Source of the DNA: Photorhabdus khanii NC19
GTDB taxonomy: Bacteria > Pseudomonadota > Gammaproteobacteria > Enterobacterales > Enterobacteriaceae
Reading direction: 5' to 3'
Length of the DNA: 64,000 nt
Assembly: GCF_000517265.1 (NCBI RefSeq)
Contig: NZ_AYSJ01000015.1
Span: 234,947-298,946, forward strand
Position numbers and translations under genes: made by a program. This document shows positions 47,677 to 57,164 of the stretch, piece by piece (position 1 is the stretch's first letter; each line of letters starts with the position of its first letter). The notes beneath the pieces were generated by a model that was given only the letters and a program-made list of their open reading frames with translations, had not been told where the DNA came from and made no database searches.

Positions 47677-47998
47677 ATATGATTTTTAAATGTATTTTTT
47701 AATAACATTGATAATTATTATTATTAAAATAATATGAATATCGTTGAGATATGCCTGATAGATTCAATCAACCACTTTTAAGATCAGGCAGAATAACAGG
47801 ATGGTACGAAATGAGATCTCTAAATGGAATAAGGGAGAAATGTTTTAAAAATATAAATTTTTATAAAATTAAATCATATCGAAATTTTATTATTGGTAAT
47901 TTAAGTCATCGTTTTATTTATAGCAAGTGATGCAAAGTTATGTCGAGACAAGAATTCCATTTTCGTGATCACACGATTAACAGATAGAGGTAAAACTT
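47677..47998. other. Intergenic region before the DHB biosynthesis operon
   Basis: These 320 bases hold the promoter of the four-gene DHB operon and a Fur-like box at 47710-47728. AGAGG lies just before the GTG start at 47999. I see no other feature. Confidence 0.55.
47710..47728 (+). promoter_or_regulatory. Fur-like box upstream of the DHB operon
   Basis: GATAATTATTATTATTAAA agrees with the Fur consensus at 14 of 19 positions. It lies 270 bases before the first gene, so a long leader would be needed. Confidence 0.45.
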
Positions 47999-49180
47999 GT
48001 GCCAGATCTATATAGAAATACTTTGCTGACTGGTTTTAATGATCTTAATAATAAGGATTTTCTGTTTCTTTCATCCAGTAAAAGTCTGTTGGCGCAGGGG
48101 CAATATGCAATTGTGTCAAAGCCACTTGATGATGCAGCAAATCCTGATAGCCTGATTCAGCAAGAAATACGTCAATTATTCCAGCAAGCGAAGAGAGATG
48201 GGATTGAAAATCCTGTTCTGGTGGGGGCAATTCCATTCGATAAACAGCAAAATGCGGCACTTTTTGTCCCTGAACAATGCAATTGGTTCCAAAGAAAGCA
48301 GTTTCCCACGCTTATTTCCAATTCAACTTATACAGAAAAAAGACGCACCCAGTGGCCTGATAAAGCACACTTTAGCCAGATGGTGAACACTGCCGTTGAT
48401 GCAATGCGTAATCATAGACTAGATAAAATTGTCCTTTCGCGGTTACTCGACATCGAAACCCATCAGCCATTAGATTCAATTCAATTATTACGACATCTAA
48501 ATCAGCAAAATAGTTGGAGTTATAATTTCCATGTTCCGTTGCAAAATGGGGCATTGATTGGTGCGAGTCCAGAATTATTAGTACGTAAACAGGGAAATAC
48601 TATCTTTTCTCAGCCGCTGGCAGGTTCAGCAAAGCGCAGTGAAAACCAGCAAGAAGATTACAAATTGCGTCAGGCGCTTATTCAGTCCGTCAAAGATAAT
48701 TATGAACATCGGTTAGTGACCGATATGATGAGAAACGTACTCGAAAGCCGTTGTCAAAAACTACATATCTCTGAAATGCCTTCCACCATCAGCACGCCTG
48801 TACTTTGGCACCTTGCCACCGATATCGAGGGAGAGCTGAAGGCACCACAGGAAAATGCACTTTCTATTGCTTGCCTGCTTCATCCTACTCCGGCCCTTTG
48901 CGGCACACCGTATCAGACCGCGAAAAACCTAATTGAGGAATTAGAGCCGTTTAAACGAAACCTCTTTGGCGGCATTGTGGGGTGGTGTGACGAGAAAGGG
49001 AACGGTGAATGGGTGGTGACTATCCGTTGTGGTGAAGTAAATGGCTCGCGGGTAAGACTGTTTGCGGGAGCAGGCATTGTGCCTGATTCGAAACCAGAGT
49101 CAGAGTGGCAGGAAACAGAGGTTAAGTTTTCAACGATGATGCGTGCATTCGAGTTTTCACAGGAGGCATGCCCGGCATGA
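47999..49180 (+). CDS. entC: Isochorismate synthase (EntC/VibC-like)
   Basis: This enzyme converts chorismate to isochorismate, the entry to 2,3-dihydroxybenzoate. The 393-aa chorismate-binding domain shows [37 protein letters not shown], the Mg-site region [15 protein letters not shown] and the closing [20 protein letters not shown]. The start is GTG with AGAGG before it. It is the first gene of an operon with the ligase, isochorismatase and dehydrogenase; the stop overlaps the ligase start as ATGA. The symbol follows the E. coli orthologue; Photorhabdus papers use phb names. Confidence 0.92.
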   Translation: MPDLYRNTLLTGFNDLNNKDFLFLSSSKSLLAQGQYAIVSKPLDDAANPDSLIQQEIRQLFQQAKRDGIENPVLVGAIPFDKQQNAALFVPEQCNWFQRKQFPTLISNSTYTEKRRTQWPDKAHFSQMVNTAVDAMRNHRLDKIVLSRLLDIETHQPLDSIQLLRHLNQQNSWSYNFHVPLQNGALIGASPELLVRKQGNTIFSQPLAGSAKRSENQQEDYKLRQALIQSVKDNYEHRLVTDMMRNVLESRCQKLHISEMPSTISTPVLWHLATDIEGELKAPQENALSIACLLHPTPALCGTPYQTAKNLIEELEPFKRNLFGGIVGWCDEKGNGEWVVTIRCGEVNGSRVRLFAGAGIVPDSKPESEWQETEVKFSTMMRAFEFSQEACPA

Positions 49181-50820
49181 TAGTTGAATTTAATCGTTGG
49201 CCAAAAGCGCTGGAACAGCGCTATCGTCAACTTGGTTATTGGATAGATCTCCCGCTTAGCGACATTTTTACCCGTCAGTCAAACAACGGGAAAATTGCGC
49301 TTATCTGTGGAGATCGTCAGTTCAGCTATGCTGAACTTAATCTGCTGGTGGATAGTTTAGCCGCAGCATTACAACGACAAGGCGTTAAACGAGGACAAAC
49401 CGCCTTAGTTCAATTGGGGAATGAGGCCGAGTTTTATATTGTTTTCTTTGCCTTATTACGGCTTGGGGTAGTTCCGGTTAACGCTATATATAGCCATCAG
49501 CGTAGTGAACTTTGTGCTTATGCTGATCAGATTAACCCCGCATTGTTAATTGCCGATCGCAACCATTCCTTGTTTAGCGACGACAATTTTATTGATGAAC
49601 TCAGAGCCTGTACGCCGTCTTTGAGTCACGTTGTCTTACGTGGTGATAATGACAGTATTTTGGATTTTGAGACACTATTGGCAGAAGGTGCTGGTGATTT
49701 TATCGCTGATCCAACACCGGCTGATGAAGTTGCATTTTTCCAATTGTCGGGGGGGAGTACGGGGACACCTAAACTTATTCCCCGAACGCATAATGATTAT
49801 TACTACAGTATTCGCGCCAGTGTGGACATTTGCCAGTTTAATGCTGAAACTCGCTATTTATGTGCACTTCCTGCTGCGCATAACTTTCCTATGAGCTCAC
49901 CGGGGGCATTAGGGGCGTTTTACAGCGGGGGACAGGTCATTTTAGCGAATAACCCCAGTGCTGATTGCTGTTTTCCGCTAATCCAGCAACATCAGGTGAA
50001 TGTTACTGCATTGATACCGCCAGCAGTCAGTGTATGGTTTGAGGCGATAGCACTTAGTGGTAACCGTGATGCACTAAAAAGCTTGCGATTGCTACAGGTC
50101 GGTGGGGCAAGGTTAAGCGAAAGTCTGGCAAGACGTATTCCAAAAGAGATGGGATGCCAGCTACAACAAGTTTTCGGTATGGCTGAAGGATTAGTGAACT
50201 ATACCCGGCTGGATGATGACGAACAGCATATTTTTACGACACAAGGCTGCCCGACCAGTCAGGATGATGAAGTTTGGGTTGCTGATAATGATGGCAATCC
50301 TGTTCCTCCCGGCGTCGCTGGCCGGTTGATGACTCAGGGGCCTTATACCTTCCGCGGATATTACCGCAGTCCACAGCATAATCAGCAATGTTTTGATAGT
50401 AATGGATTCTACTGTTCTGGTGATCTCGTCATCATGGCACCTGATGGTTATTTACAAGTCGTGGGGCGTGAAAAAGATCAAATCAATCGCGGTGGGGAAA
50501 AAATTGCGGCTGAGGAAATTGAGAATCTGCTGCTTCGGCACCCTGATGTCATTTATGCTGCGCTGGTCGCTATTCCTGATCCGCTAATGGGTGAAAAAAG
50601 CTGTGCTTTTGTCGTATTACGAAAACCGATAAAAGCCGTAGTCTTACGGCGTTATCTGCGTGAGCAGGGAATAGCAGATTATAAATTGCCTGACCGGTTT
50701 GAACCTGTTCCCTCACTGCCGATAACACCTGTCGGAAAAATAGACAAAAAACAATTACGTCAACTTACTAAACAATTTGTTCAGCCATCACTCGTTGGAG
50801 AAAGAAATGAGCATTCCTAA
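49177..50820 (+). CDS. entE: 2,3-dihydroxybenzoate-AMP ligase (EntE/VibE-like)
   Basis: This ligase activates DHB as the adenylate and loads it on the aryl carrier of the isochorismatase. It aligns closely with E. coli Ent[13 protein letters not shown] near the start, [20 protein letters not shown] (A3), [15 protein letters not shown] (A5), GFYCSGDLV (A7) and [20 protein letters not shown] (A8). I start at the ATG at 49177 that overlaps the previous stop, since [10 protein letters not shown] matches EntE, rather than the ATG at 49168. It runs 547 aa, the family length, and overlaps the next gene by 14 bases. Confidence 0.94.
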   Translation: MIVEFNRWPKALEQRYRQLGYWIDLPLSDIFTRQSNNGKIALICGDRQFSYAELNLLVDSLAAALQRQGVKRGQTALVQLGNEAEFYIVFFALLRLGVVPVNAIYSHQRSELCAYADQINPALLIADRNHSLFSDDNFIDELRACTPSLSHVVLRGDNDSILDFETLLAEGAGDFIADPTPADEVAFFQLSGGSTGTPKLIPRTHNDYYYSIRASVDICQFNAETRYLCALPAAHNFPMSSPGALGAFYSGGQVILANNPSADCCFPLIQQHQVNVTALIPPAVSVWFEAIALSGNRDALKSLRLLQVGGARLSESLARRIPKEMGCQLQQVFGMAEGLVNYTRLDDDEQHIFTTQGCPTSQDDEVWVADNDGNPVPPGVAGRLMTQGPYTFRGYYRSPQHNQQCFDSNGFYCSGDLVIMAPDGYLQVVGREKDQINRGGEKIAAEEIENLLLRHPDVIYAALVAIPDPLMGEKSCAFVVLRKPIKAVVLRRYLREQGIADYKLPDRFEPVPSLPITPVGKIDKKQLRQLTKQFVQPSLVGERNEHS

Positions 50821-51682
50821 ACTTAATAGTTATGACTTACCCGTGGCAGAAGGACTGCCGACAAACAAGGTCAATTGGTCGTTGGATAAAAATCGGGCTG
50901 CATTATTAATTCATGATATGCAAAATTACTTTCTTAACTTCTGGGAAGAAAATAGTCCATTAATTAATCAAGTCGTGACTAATATTGCCAGGCTGATAGA
51001 AATCTGTCGGGAAAATGGAATACCGGTATTTTATTCCGCTCAACCTAACCAGCAAAGTGATGAGGAGAGGGCGCTGTTAAATGATATGTGGGGACCGGGG
51101 CTGAACTGCCACCCTGAACTGCAAAAAATTACCGATGCGCTCGCACCTCAGGCTGGTGATATTGTCATGGATAAATGGCGATACAGCGCATTTCAGCGCA
51201 CTGATTTTGAGCAACAGCTCAAAATAGCTGGGCGTGATCAACTTATTATTTGTGGCGTTTATGCACATATTGGCTGTCTAATGACAGCGACTGACGCGTT
51301 CATGCGTGATATACAGCCTTTTATGGTTGCGGATGCTTTAGCCGATTTCAGTTATGAAGAACATATGATGGCGCTTAAATATACCGCTGGGCGCTGTGGA
51401 CGTGTGGAGACTACCGAGCAGCTTCTTGTTGCCTTAGACGTAAAACAAGTGCAATGGAATAAAACCCGCCTCAAAGCGTTATTACTGCCTTTATTAGATG
51501 AGGATAGCGACGATATTGGTGATGATGAGAACTTGCTCGATTATGGGCTGGATTCTGTGCGCATTATGTCTCTTATTTCCCATTGGCGTCAGCAAGGATA
51601 TGAAATGGATTTCATTTCGTTAATGAAAAATCCAACAATAAATGGTTGGATGACATTATTCACTGAGCGTCAGGGAGCCTGA
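50807..51682 (+). CDS. entB: Isochorismatase with aryl carrier domain (EntB/VibB-like)
   Basis: This is a two-domain protein. Residues 1-210 are the isochorismatase (starts [17 protein letters not shown]; active-site Asp in [10 protein letters not shown], Lys-Trp-Arg in MDKWRYSAF, Cys region in [17 protein letters not shown]). It makes 2,3-dihydro-2,3-dihydroxybenzoate. Residues 220-291 are the aryl carrier with S250 in [15 protein letters not shown], which holds DHB for the VibH-like and VibF-like enzymes. The ATG at 50807 is chosen because it matches EntB; the frame is open further upstream within entE. Confidence 0.94.
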   Translation: MSIPKLNSYDLPVAEGLPTNKVNWSLDKNRAALLIHDMQNYFLNFWEENSPLINQVVTNIARLIEICRENGIPVFYSAQPNQQSDEERALLNDMWGPGLNCHPELQKITDALAPQAGDIVMDKWRYSAFQRTDFEQQLKIAGRDQLIICGVYAHIGCLMTATDAFMRDIQPFMVADALADFSYEEHMMALKYTAGRCGRVETTEQLLVALDVKQVQWNKTRLKALLLPLLDEDSDDIGDDENLLDYGLDSVRIMSLISHWRQQGYEMDFISLMKNPTINGWMTLFTERQGA

Positions 51683-51683
51683 A

Positions 51684-52442
51684 ATGAGTATTGCGCTTGA
51701 TTTTAGCGATAAAATTGTCTGGATAACGGGTGCCGGTAGCGGTATTGGTTATCAGACGGCTTATCGTTTTCAGCAAGCAGGCGCGAAGGTAATTGGGTTT
51801 GACATCACGTTCCCTGAGGGGGATTTGCCTTTTACGCCGTATTTGCTTGATATCAGCGATCCTATTGCCGTTTCGCGCTGTTGTGAACAACTCCTTGCAC
51901 AACAACCGCAACTTGATGTGCTGGTCAATGGAGCTGGGATCTTACGCCTTGGTGTTGCTGAAGAGATAACGTTTGAAGATTGGCAACAGTGCTTGTCTGT
52001 CAATGCGGGAGGGGCATTCAACCTATTTCAGGCGACTATTCTCCAGTTCCAACGCCAAAAGGCGGGGGCAATTGTCACTATTGCGTCAAATGCGGCTCAT
52101 GTTCCTCGTGTTGGCATGTCGGCCTATTGCGCATCTAAAGCAGCATTGCGTAGTCTCTGCCTGAGTGTTGGGCTGGAATTAGCACCTTATGGCGTTCGTT
52201 GTAATCTTATTTCACCAGGATCGACAGATACGCCAATGCAGCGTGGTATGTGGCAAACAGAAGCGTCCAAACAGCAAGTCATTCAGGGGTTTTCTGAATT
52301 GTTTAAACTTGGTATCCCACTAGGGAAGATAGCGACGCCAACAGAAATTGCTGATGCGGTCTTGTTTATGGCCTCTGATCTCGCAAGTCATATTACTTTA
52401 CAAGATATTGTCATTGATGGTGGTGCAACGCTTGGTGCTTAA
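51684..52442 (+). CDS. entA: 2,3-dihydro-2,3-dihydroxybenzoate dehydrogenase (EntA/VibA-like)
   Basis: This short-chain dehydrogenase completes DHB with NAD+. Motifs: cofactor loop VWITGAGSGIGYQTAY, NGAGIL, the catalytic Ser in IVTIASNAAHVPR, Tyr-xxx-Lys in MSAYCASKAAL, and SPGSTDTPM. Length 252 aa is usual. It follows entB with one base between stop and start and ends the operon; a hairpin follows at 52480. Confidence 0.94.
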   Translation: MSIALDFSDKIVWITGAGSGIGYQTAYRFQQAGAKVIGFDITFPEGDLPFTPYLLDISDPIAVSRCCEQLLAQQPQLDVLVNGAGILRLGVAEEITFEDWQQCLSVNAGGAFNLFQATILQFQRQKAGAIVTIASNAAHVPRVGMSAYCASKAALRSLCLSVGLELAPYGVRCNLISPGSTDTPMQRGMWQTEASKQQVIQGFSELFKLGIPLGKIATPTEIADAVLFMASDLASHITLQDIVIDGGATLGA

Positions 52443-52479
52443 TCGCCTGTTATGATGAATAAAGCGCTGTATTAGAGAT

Positions 52480-52513
52480 TGCTGGAAATGAAAATACCTT
52501 TTTATTTCCAGCA
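52480..52513 (+). terminator. Hairpin after the DHB operon
   Basis: TGCTGGAAAT (52480-52489) and ATTTCCAGCA (52504-52513) form a perfect 10-bp stem with a 14-base loop, 38 bases after the entA stop. There is no long U-tract. Confidence 0.65.
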
Positions 52514-52529
52514 CTTGAAATATCTAGAT

Positions 52530-52598
52530 AACCTGAACTTCGCTTAAGAAGGAAATTAAAGTACCTGAGATACGATCAAAGTTTTTGTCAAAGAAAAT
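52530..52598 (+). mobile_element. Solo left-end fragment of an IS982-family element
   Basis: The run from 'aacctgaact' to 'aagaaaat' matches 55842-55910, the leader of the IS982 transposase fragment. The shared part includes 'acgatcaaagtttttgtc'. No transposase coding follows here, so only the end is left. Confidence 0.6.
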
Positions 52599-52673
52599 TC
52601 AAGACATTTCAGTCTGCTCGGTTTTTTGCTTAATATTCCTTCAATATAAAAGAAAATATGCTACCATTCACCG

Positions 52674-53563
52674 ATGAAGAGAAAAAATACACCAACGCCA
52701 CATGACGCTGTTTTTAAACAGTTTTTAAGTCATATTGATACCGCCAGAGACTTCCTGGAGATTCATTTGCCTGCGACATTACGGGCAGTTTGTGATCTGG
52801 ATACATTGCGGTTGGAATCAGGGTCGTTTATTGAAGACAATCTGCGTGCGCATTATTCCGACATTTTGTATTCATTGAAAACGGCGCAGGGTGACGGTTA
52901 CGTGTATTGCGTGATCGAACACCAGAGTTCCCCGGACAAGATGATAGCATTTCGATTGATGCGTTACGGTATTTCCGCAATGCAACGGCATCTGGAGCAG
53001 GGACATGAAAAATTGCCGCTGGTCATTCCGGTGTTGTTCTATCACGGGAAAATACAGCCGTATCCGTGGAGTACCAATTGGCTCGATTGCTTCGATGCTC
53101 CGGCCCTGGCGAAGGAAATCTATTCCGGCGCATTCCCGCTGGTAGATGTGACGGTAATTTCGGATGATGAAATCGGACGCACAAACGGGTTGCACTATTG
53201 GAAATGGTGCAAAAACATATCCGGCAGCGTGATATGGCGGAGTTTGGTTTCGATGCTGACGTATGATTGCCATTCGGGTGAGCAGTCAAAAAGTCTGTTA
53301 AACTACTTATTACAGGCGGGAGATACCGCTACTCCATAAGGTTTTATCCGGTGACTGGCAGAACAGTCCCCGAAGTATGAGGATGTACTGATGATTATAG
53401 CGCAGAAACTGTAGCAGAAAGGACGTCAGGAGGGACGTCAGGAAGGGCGCCAAGAGGCAACTTTAAAAATTGCTCATGCATTGCTAAACAGCGGAATCGA
53501 CCGGAAACGTAAGGAAAACCACCGGTCTGAGCGAGAACGAACTTGAGCAAATACGCCACTAAC
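52674..53563 (+). pseudogene. Rpn/YhgA-family PD-(D/E)XK nuclease (transposase-like), decayed
   Basis: The start PTPHDAVFKQFLSHIDTARDF and the nuclease core (YSDILYSLKTAQG, then VYCVIEHQSSPDKMIAFRLM) are typical of the recombination-promoting nuclease family. After about residue 175 the frame shifts: the expected segment reads ALLEMVQKHIRQRDMAEF in another frame, and the first frame then resumes with SLLNYLLQAGDTATP and a TAA at 53337-53339. In-frame TGA and TAG follow within the recognisable C-terminal region (QEGRQEATLKIAHALLNSG). So at least one frameshift and three stops have killed it. These genes are common repeats in Photorhabdus genomes. Confidence 0.8.
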
Positions 53564-53619
53564 TCGTGCTGAGGGTTCTTAATCAGTATTCAACGATTCA
53601 TGTTAAAAGAGGATTTTAC

Positions 53620-53748
53620 GGTGACTGTCAGACCAGTCACCGAAGTATGAGTATCGACCGTGAAACGGTGATGAACATTATCGGACTGAGCCAGAATGAG
53701 CTTGAACACATGTCCGACAAACTTGCTGTTGATACGTTATTGGCATAA
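53620..53748 (+). pseudogene. C-terminal tail of a second Rpn/YhgA-family gene
   Basis: The end IDRETVMNIIGLSQNELEHM is the conserved tail of the Rpn/YhgA family. The bases before it (ggtgactgtcagaccagtca) repeat those at 53351-53370 of the first copy. The middle and start of this copy are missing. Confidence 0.7.
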
Positions 53749-53922
53749 AAATGCGTGAGTCAATGCACGAAACGCATAGAAGCGGCACATTTACATTACA
53801 AGCGATAAGACCGAGTCTGAATCTACGTGCTTCTGAAAAATTGCATTTATTGAGTTAAATCCGCCCTGGATTTAAAAGCTTTGATGCCTCTGTGTAAACA
53901 AAAGTGGGATCCTGCCCTGAGT

Positions 53923-54234
53923 TTTATGATGGGCAGGCTTTAAACTGTTATTAAAAGTCATTTTTTAAATTTATGATTTTAATCGGTATAAAGTTTTAAC
54001 CGTTGTTTTTTTATCACTTTTAACGTTTGCTTTTTGTTAAGTTTAATCATCATGGTATATCGTGTTTTACGTTTAATCATACTCGATTTTTATCTTTACT
54101 GATGCTGTTTTACTGGCAATTCTGAACAGTTTTTATAAGTCAACATTATTTTTTTATCTTTATAAATCAACCCGTAGATATTCTGATGGTATAAAGATAC
54201 TCTTTTATGTTTTTTCGGATAATCTCATATGCTC
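53923..54234. repeat. Non-coding repeat block B, copy 1
   Basis: It starts 'tttatgatgggcaggcttt' and ends 'cggataatc'. It matches 55092-55404 along its length with scattered substitutions and small indels. The shared landmark 'tttaatcatcatggtata' lies in the middle. No conserved reading frame runs through it. Confidence 0.7.
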
Positions 54235-55091
54235 TGATTGTTTAACGGTATGTTTAAACAAGTTGACTAATTTAAAGTCCATAATATTTTAATGGTTTTT
54301 AATAGTTGCACTCCATTATTACTATATAGATACTGTTCATTTGGTTATTCAAAGCACAGTTTTAAATAAAAAATTTTTAACTTCTTAGCAATAGATTTAT
54401 TTTACACTTGGATATTTTTTCACAGTTTTATGGTTTTTGTCTTGTCTTTAATAAAATGGCTATTTTAGCATAATAAATGGTATGTGCATTTAGTGAATAT
54501 CATTTTGAAAAGGTTTGGGTTGTCAAAATAAAATCGTTTATTTACTAAAATAGGATTTTTATATGATTTTAACTTAACTTCATCAACCTATATCTGTTTA
54601 AATCGAGCGGTAAATTAATTTAATAACGATTTATTACACCAACAATAGTGAAAATTCTCGAGGATTAATCAGCCAGAAAGGTTATAATGATTAAATGGGT
54701 ATTTAAGCGTTAAATTACATTAACGGTATAAAAATAGGAATGATTTTTATACCGTAGAAAGGTAATGTTATTGGACCGGATAAAATAGTATAAAATAAGT
54801 TTAAATGAGCGTGTTTAATGTATCGCGGTGTTGCATGATAAATGCAATATAATAACATTGAAAATAATTTAGTTCGTATTCGGTTAAATCATTTATTTGC
54901 GGATTTTGTTATTCATATTTTTCATAAGCGATTATTTATTTAACTGACTGATGGAAAAGTTTATTTCCAGTTGAAAACATTATTAAAGTCGATTCGTTTT
55001 TTAAATATATTGTCTTGTTAAACTATTTCATATCTACGGGGTATATAATCATTAATCAAGCCAATTCTTTTTCTCATTTTTCATTGATGGC

Positions 55092-55404
55092 TTTATGATG
55101 GGCAGGCTTTAATCTGTTATTAAAAATAATTTTTTAACCTCTGTTTTTAATCGGTATAATAAGGTTTTAACCGTTGTTTTTACTACTTTTAATACCTGTT
55201 TTTTATTAAATTTAATCATCATGGTATATTGTATTTTACGTTTTATTAACGTTAATTATATTCACTTTTTATCTTTATTGGCACTGTTTTACTGGCGATT
55301 CTGAGCGGTTTTTATAAATCAACACCCTTTATTTTATCTTCATAAATCAGCAAGTAAATAGCCTGATGATATAAAAATACCTCTTTCTGTTTTTCCGGAT
55401 AATC
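55092..55404. repeat. Non-coding repeat block B, copy 2
   Basis: This is the second copy of the block at 53923-54234, in the same orientation, about 1.17 kb away. Roughly four of five positions agree by eye. Confidence 0.7.
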
Positions 55405-55616
55405 AGTCCCTTTTTCAGGGTTTAAATCCTACCACATTAACCGTTTTATCCCTTTTTTATTGTGTTATTTTTATGATTTTATTCATAAAATGACCGGCGA
55501 GAAAACGCTTTAATATCTATCTGTTCAGATAATATTCTTTTATGTGTGGGTTTTATAACTCTTTATTAATGGTTAATGATTTTAGATTAAATGCAATTCA
55601 CTTTTCTTCTTAAAAG

Positions 55617-55666
55617 TTGAGTTTATTGAATTAAATCAGAGCTGGATATAAAAGCTTTAATATCTC
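55617..55666. repeat. Non-coding repeat block A, copy 2
   Basis: It resembles 53841-53891 (shared 'ctggat.taaaagctttgat/aat' region). Further on, 'ggtaaacaaagtggaatcccg' resembles 53894-53912. In copy 1 block A precedes block B; here it follows. Confidence 0.55.
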
Positions 55667-55789
55667 TATATTATTGTTTTTAAATGATTATGGTGGGTTA
55701 AGTAAAATATAAAATAAACGAAGTATAGAATCGCTGATAAATAAATTAAATATGATTGGGTAAACAAAGTGGAATCCCGTCCGGTCTTG

Positions 55790-55819
55790 TCCCCTGAACG
55801 GAAGTTCAGGGGGTTTTTC
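55790..55819 (+). terminator. Orphan Rho-independent terminator
   Basis: CCCCTGAAC (55791-55799), loop GGAA, GTTCAGGGG (55804-55812) then GTTTTTC. No gene lies upstream for 2 kb, so it either ends an unknown RNA or is left from a lost gene. It resembles the fbaA terminator. Confidence 0.7.
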
Positions 55820-55841
55820 ATCGCGATATTAATTGATAGTT

Positions 55842-56057
55842 AACCTGAGGTTTGCTTAAGAAGGGAACTAAGTGCCTGAGGCACGATCAAAGTTTTTGTC
55901 AAAGAAAATAAAATCGTGGAGATCCTCAGGCATGTCTAATTTAGAAGAACTTTACTGCGGCGTCGATGACTTTTGCCAACAATTTATTCCTCTCTGTGCT
56001 TTTCTTTCGTCACGCAAGGCCCAAACCCAGGGGATCGCCTTTATTGATTCAACCAAA
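55842..56057 (+). mobile_element. IS982-family transposase fragment with left end
   Basis: The leader (55842-55931) matches the solo end at 52530. The ATG at 55932 opens with MSNLEELYCGVDDFCQQF, the start of IS982-type transposases; it then jumps to IPLCAFLSSRKAQTQGIAFI and DSTK, a part normally about 100 residues further in that carries the first catalytic Asp. So the element has an internal deletion and has lost all sequence after DSTK. Confidence 0.75.
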
Positions 56058-56825
56058 ATATTTGAGCGATTACTGGGAGGAACCAAGCTTACAGAAGAAG
56101 GGAAAGCGTTATATCAGGAGTTGTTGCCGTGTTATGAGAGGATCCAGAGAATTGAGAATAACTGGCATTGTCGTAGAAATTGCAAATTATCAAATACAGA
56201 AAAACTGATTATTGGGACAAATGGCGAATATGTTAATAAAATATCTACAGTCATAAGAAGGGCCGTTCAACGTTACCATTACCGAGATGTTTGTATAATC
56301 AATAATTTTTTAATTGATGACCTGATAAGAGAAGAAGTTATATTTTCTTCTTTAATAAAAGGCGATATCACTGTTTATGTGACGACTGAATACTATCCTG
56401 ATAATGACGATATAATAAGAGTAGATGGAGTTTATCAAACTCTGCGTCTTGCCGTATCTAATGATATTTTAGAACCAGAAAGTAACGCTGATGAAATAAT
56501 CTATACATTTCCTCTGGCTCAACATAATAGTGCTTTCTTAAAACAATGCGATAATTTTATTCCATTGAATTACCTGCCTGAATGCCGAAATTTAACGTTA
56601 CTGACTGTTCCTGATTTTACTAATAGGTTGGATCTGGTAAAATCGGGTGTCGCTATAAGTTTAATGACACCGAATGAAATACGCTATTCTGCTCATCTTC
56701 ATAAAGGCATAACATTTTTGAATTTTGAATCGTTTCCATCACCCTCGGTAAGGTATTGTGCATATACTCTCAGGTATAAGTATAAAGAACCATTAAGTTT
56801 GTTAATTTCTGATTTGATATTTTAG
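55932..56825 (+). pseudogene. IS982 transposase fragment fused in frame to a LysR regulator lacking its HTH
   Basis: After 42 transposase-derived residues the frame continues into IFERLLGGTKLTEEGKALY, which is the linker just after the DNA-binding helix of LysR-type regulators (LFxR....LTxxG). The rest, to residue 298, is a LysR ligand-binding domain (KLIIGTNGEYVNKISTVI onwards). So the winged-helix domain has been replaced by transposase sequence, without breaking the frame. The product cannot bind DNA as a LysR protein; it may be an inert remnant or, if expressed from the IS promoter, a ligand-binding protein. The frame is open from 55872, but the IS start at 55932 is the natural one. Confidence 0.65.
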
Positions 56826-57164
56826 AATTAGAGATAAATTAGTGAGTTTTATTAATTTAATTAAAGTATTAATCTGAATTGATGAGTTGTTATTATGATT
56901 GTGTAATACTGAAATTAAAATATATTGTAACAGACTGAATAGAATAGATAAGCTTTGTAAGGTTGTATTAATTATTTATACGCATAAATTGTTTTATGTT
57001 ATTAATGAAATAGTGAAAGTAAGTAAGCCATGAGATGAATCTCTTCTCATGGCTTATTCTTAAAGACGTTTGCTGATTAGGACCTTTGAATGGAAGTTTA
57101 GCGGGATAAGGGCTGTCTGATATTATCGAGACATATTTCCTATTATAGATTTACACTAATGTAA
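56826..57164. other. Intergenic region between the LysR fusion and tccC
   Basis: About 340 bases hold no gene. A small hairpin-like run 'tgagatgaatctcttctcatggctta' lies near 57030 and a decayed terminator-like run near 57078. The 3' untranslated part of tccC lies at the right end. Confidence 0.45.

Larger units (their letters stand above)
53760..55789. other. Two-kilobase AT-rich non-coding region with duplicated blocks
   Basis: No protein or RNA gene is recognised in this stretch. It contains two diverged copies of a block of about 312 bases (53923-54234 and 55092-55404) and two copies of a shorter block (53841-53891 and 55617-55666), in the opposite order. T-runs and A-runs dominate. It separates Rpn remnants from the IS982-LysR fusion. 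Confidence 0.6.

Noticed and set aside
48913-49230. 105-codon minus-strand frame in the DHB operon
   Set aside because: It is a shadow across the entC-entE junction, both of which are certain.
30952-52442. Enterobactin or vibriobactin locus
   Set aside because: There is no EntF-like serine synthetase with thioesterase. The VibF-like and VibH-like genes exclude enterobactin, and in a Photorhabdus setting photobactin with putrescine is more likely than vibriobactin with norspermidine.
53760-55789. CRISPR array or replication origin in the AT-rich repeats
   Set aside because: The repeats are two long diverged blocks, not short regular ones with spacers. No cas, rep or DnaA-box cluster was seen.
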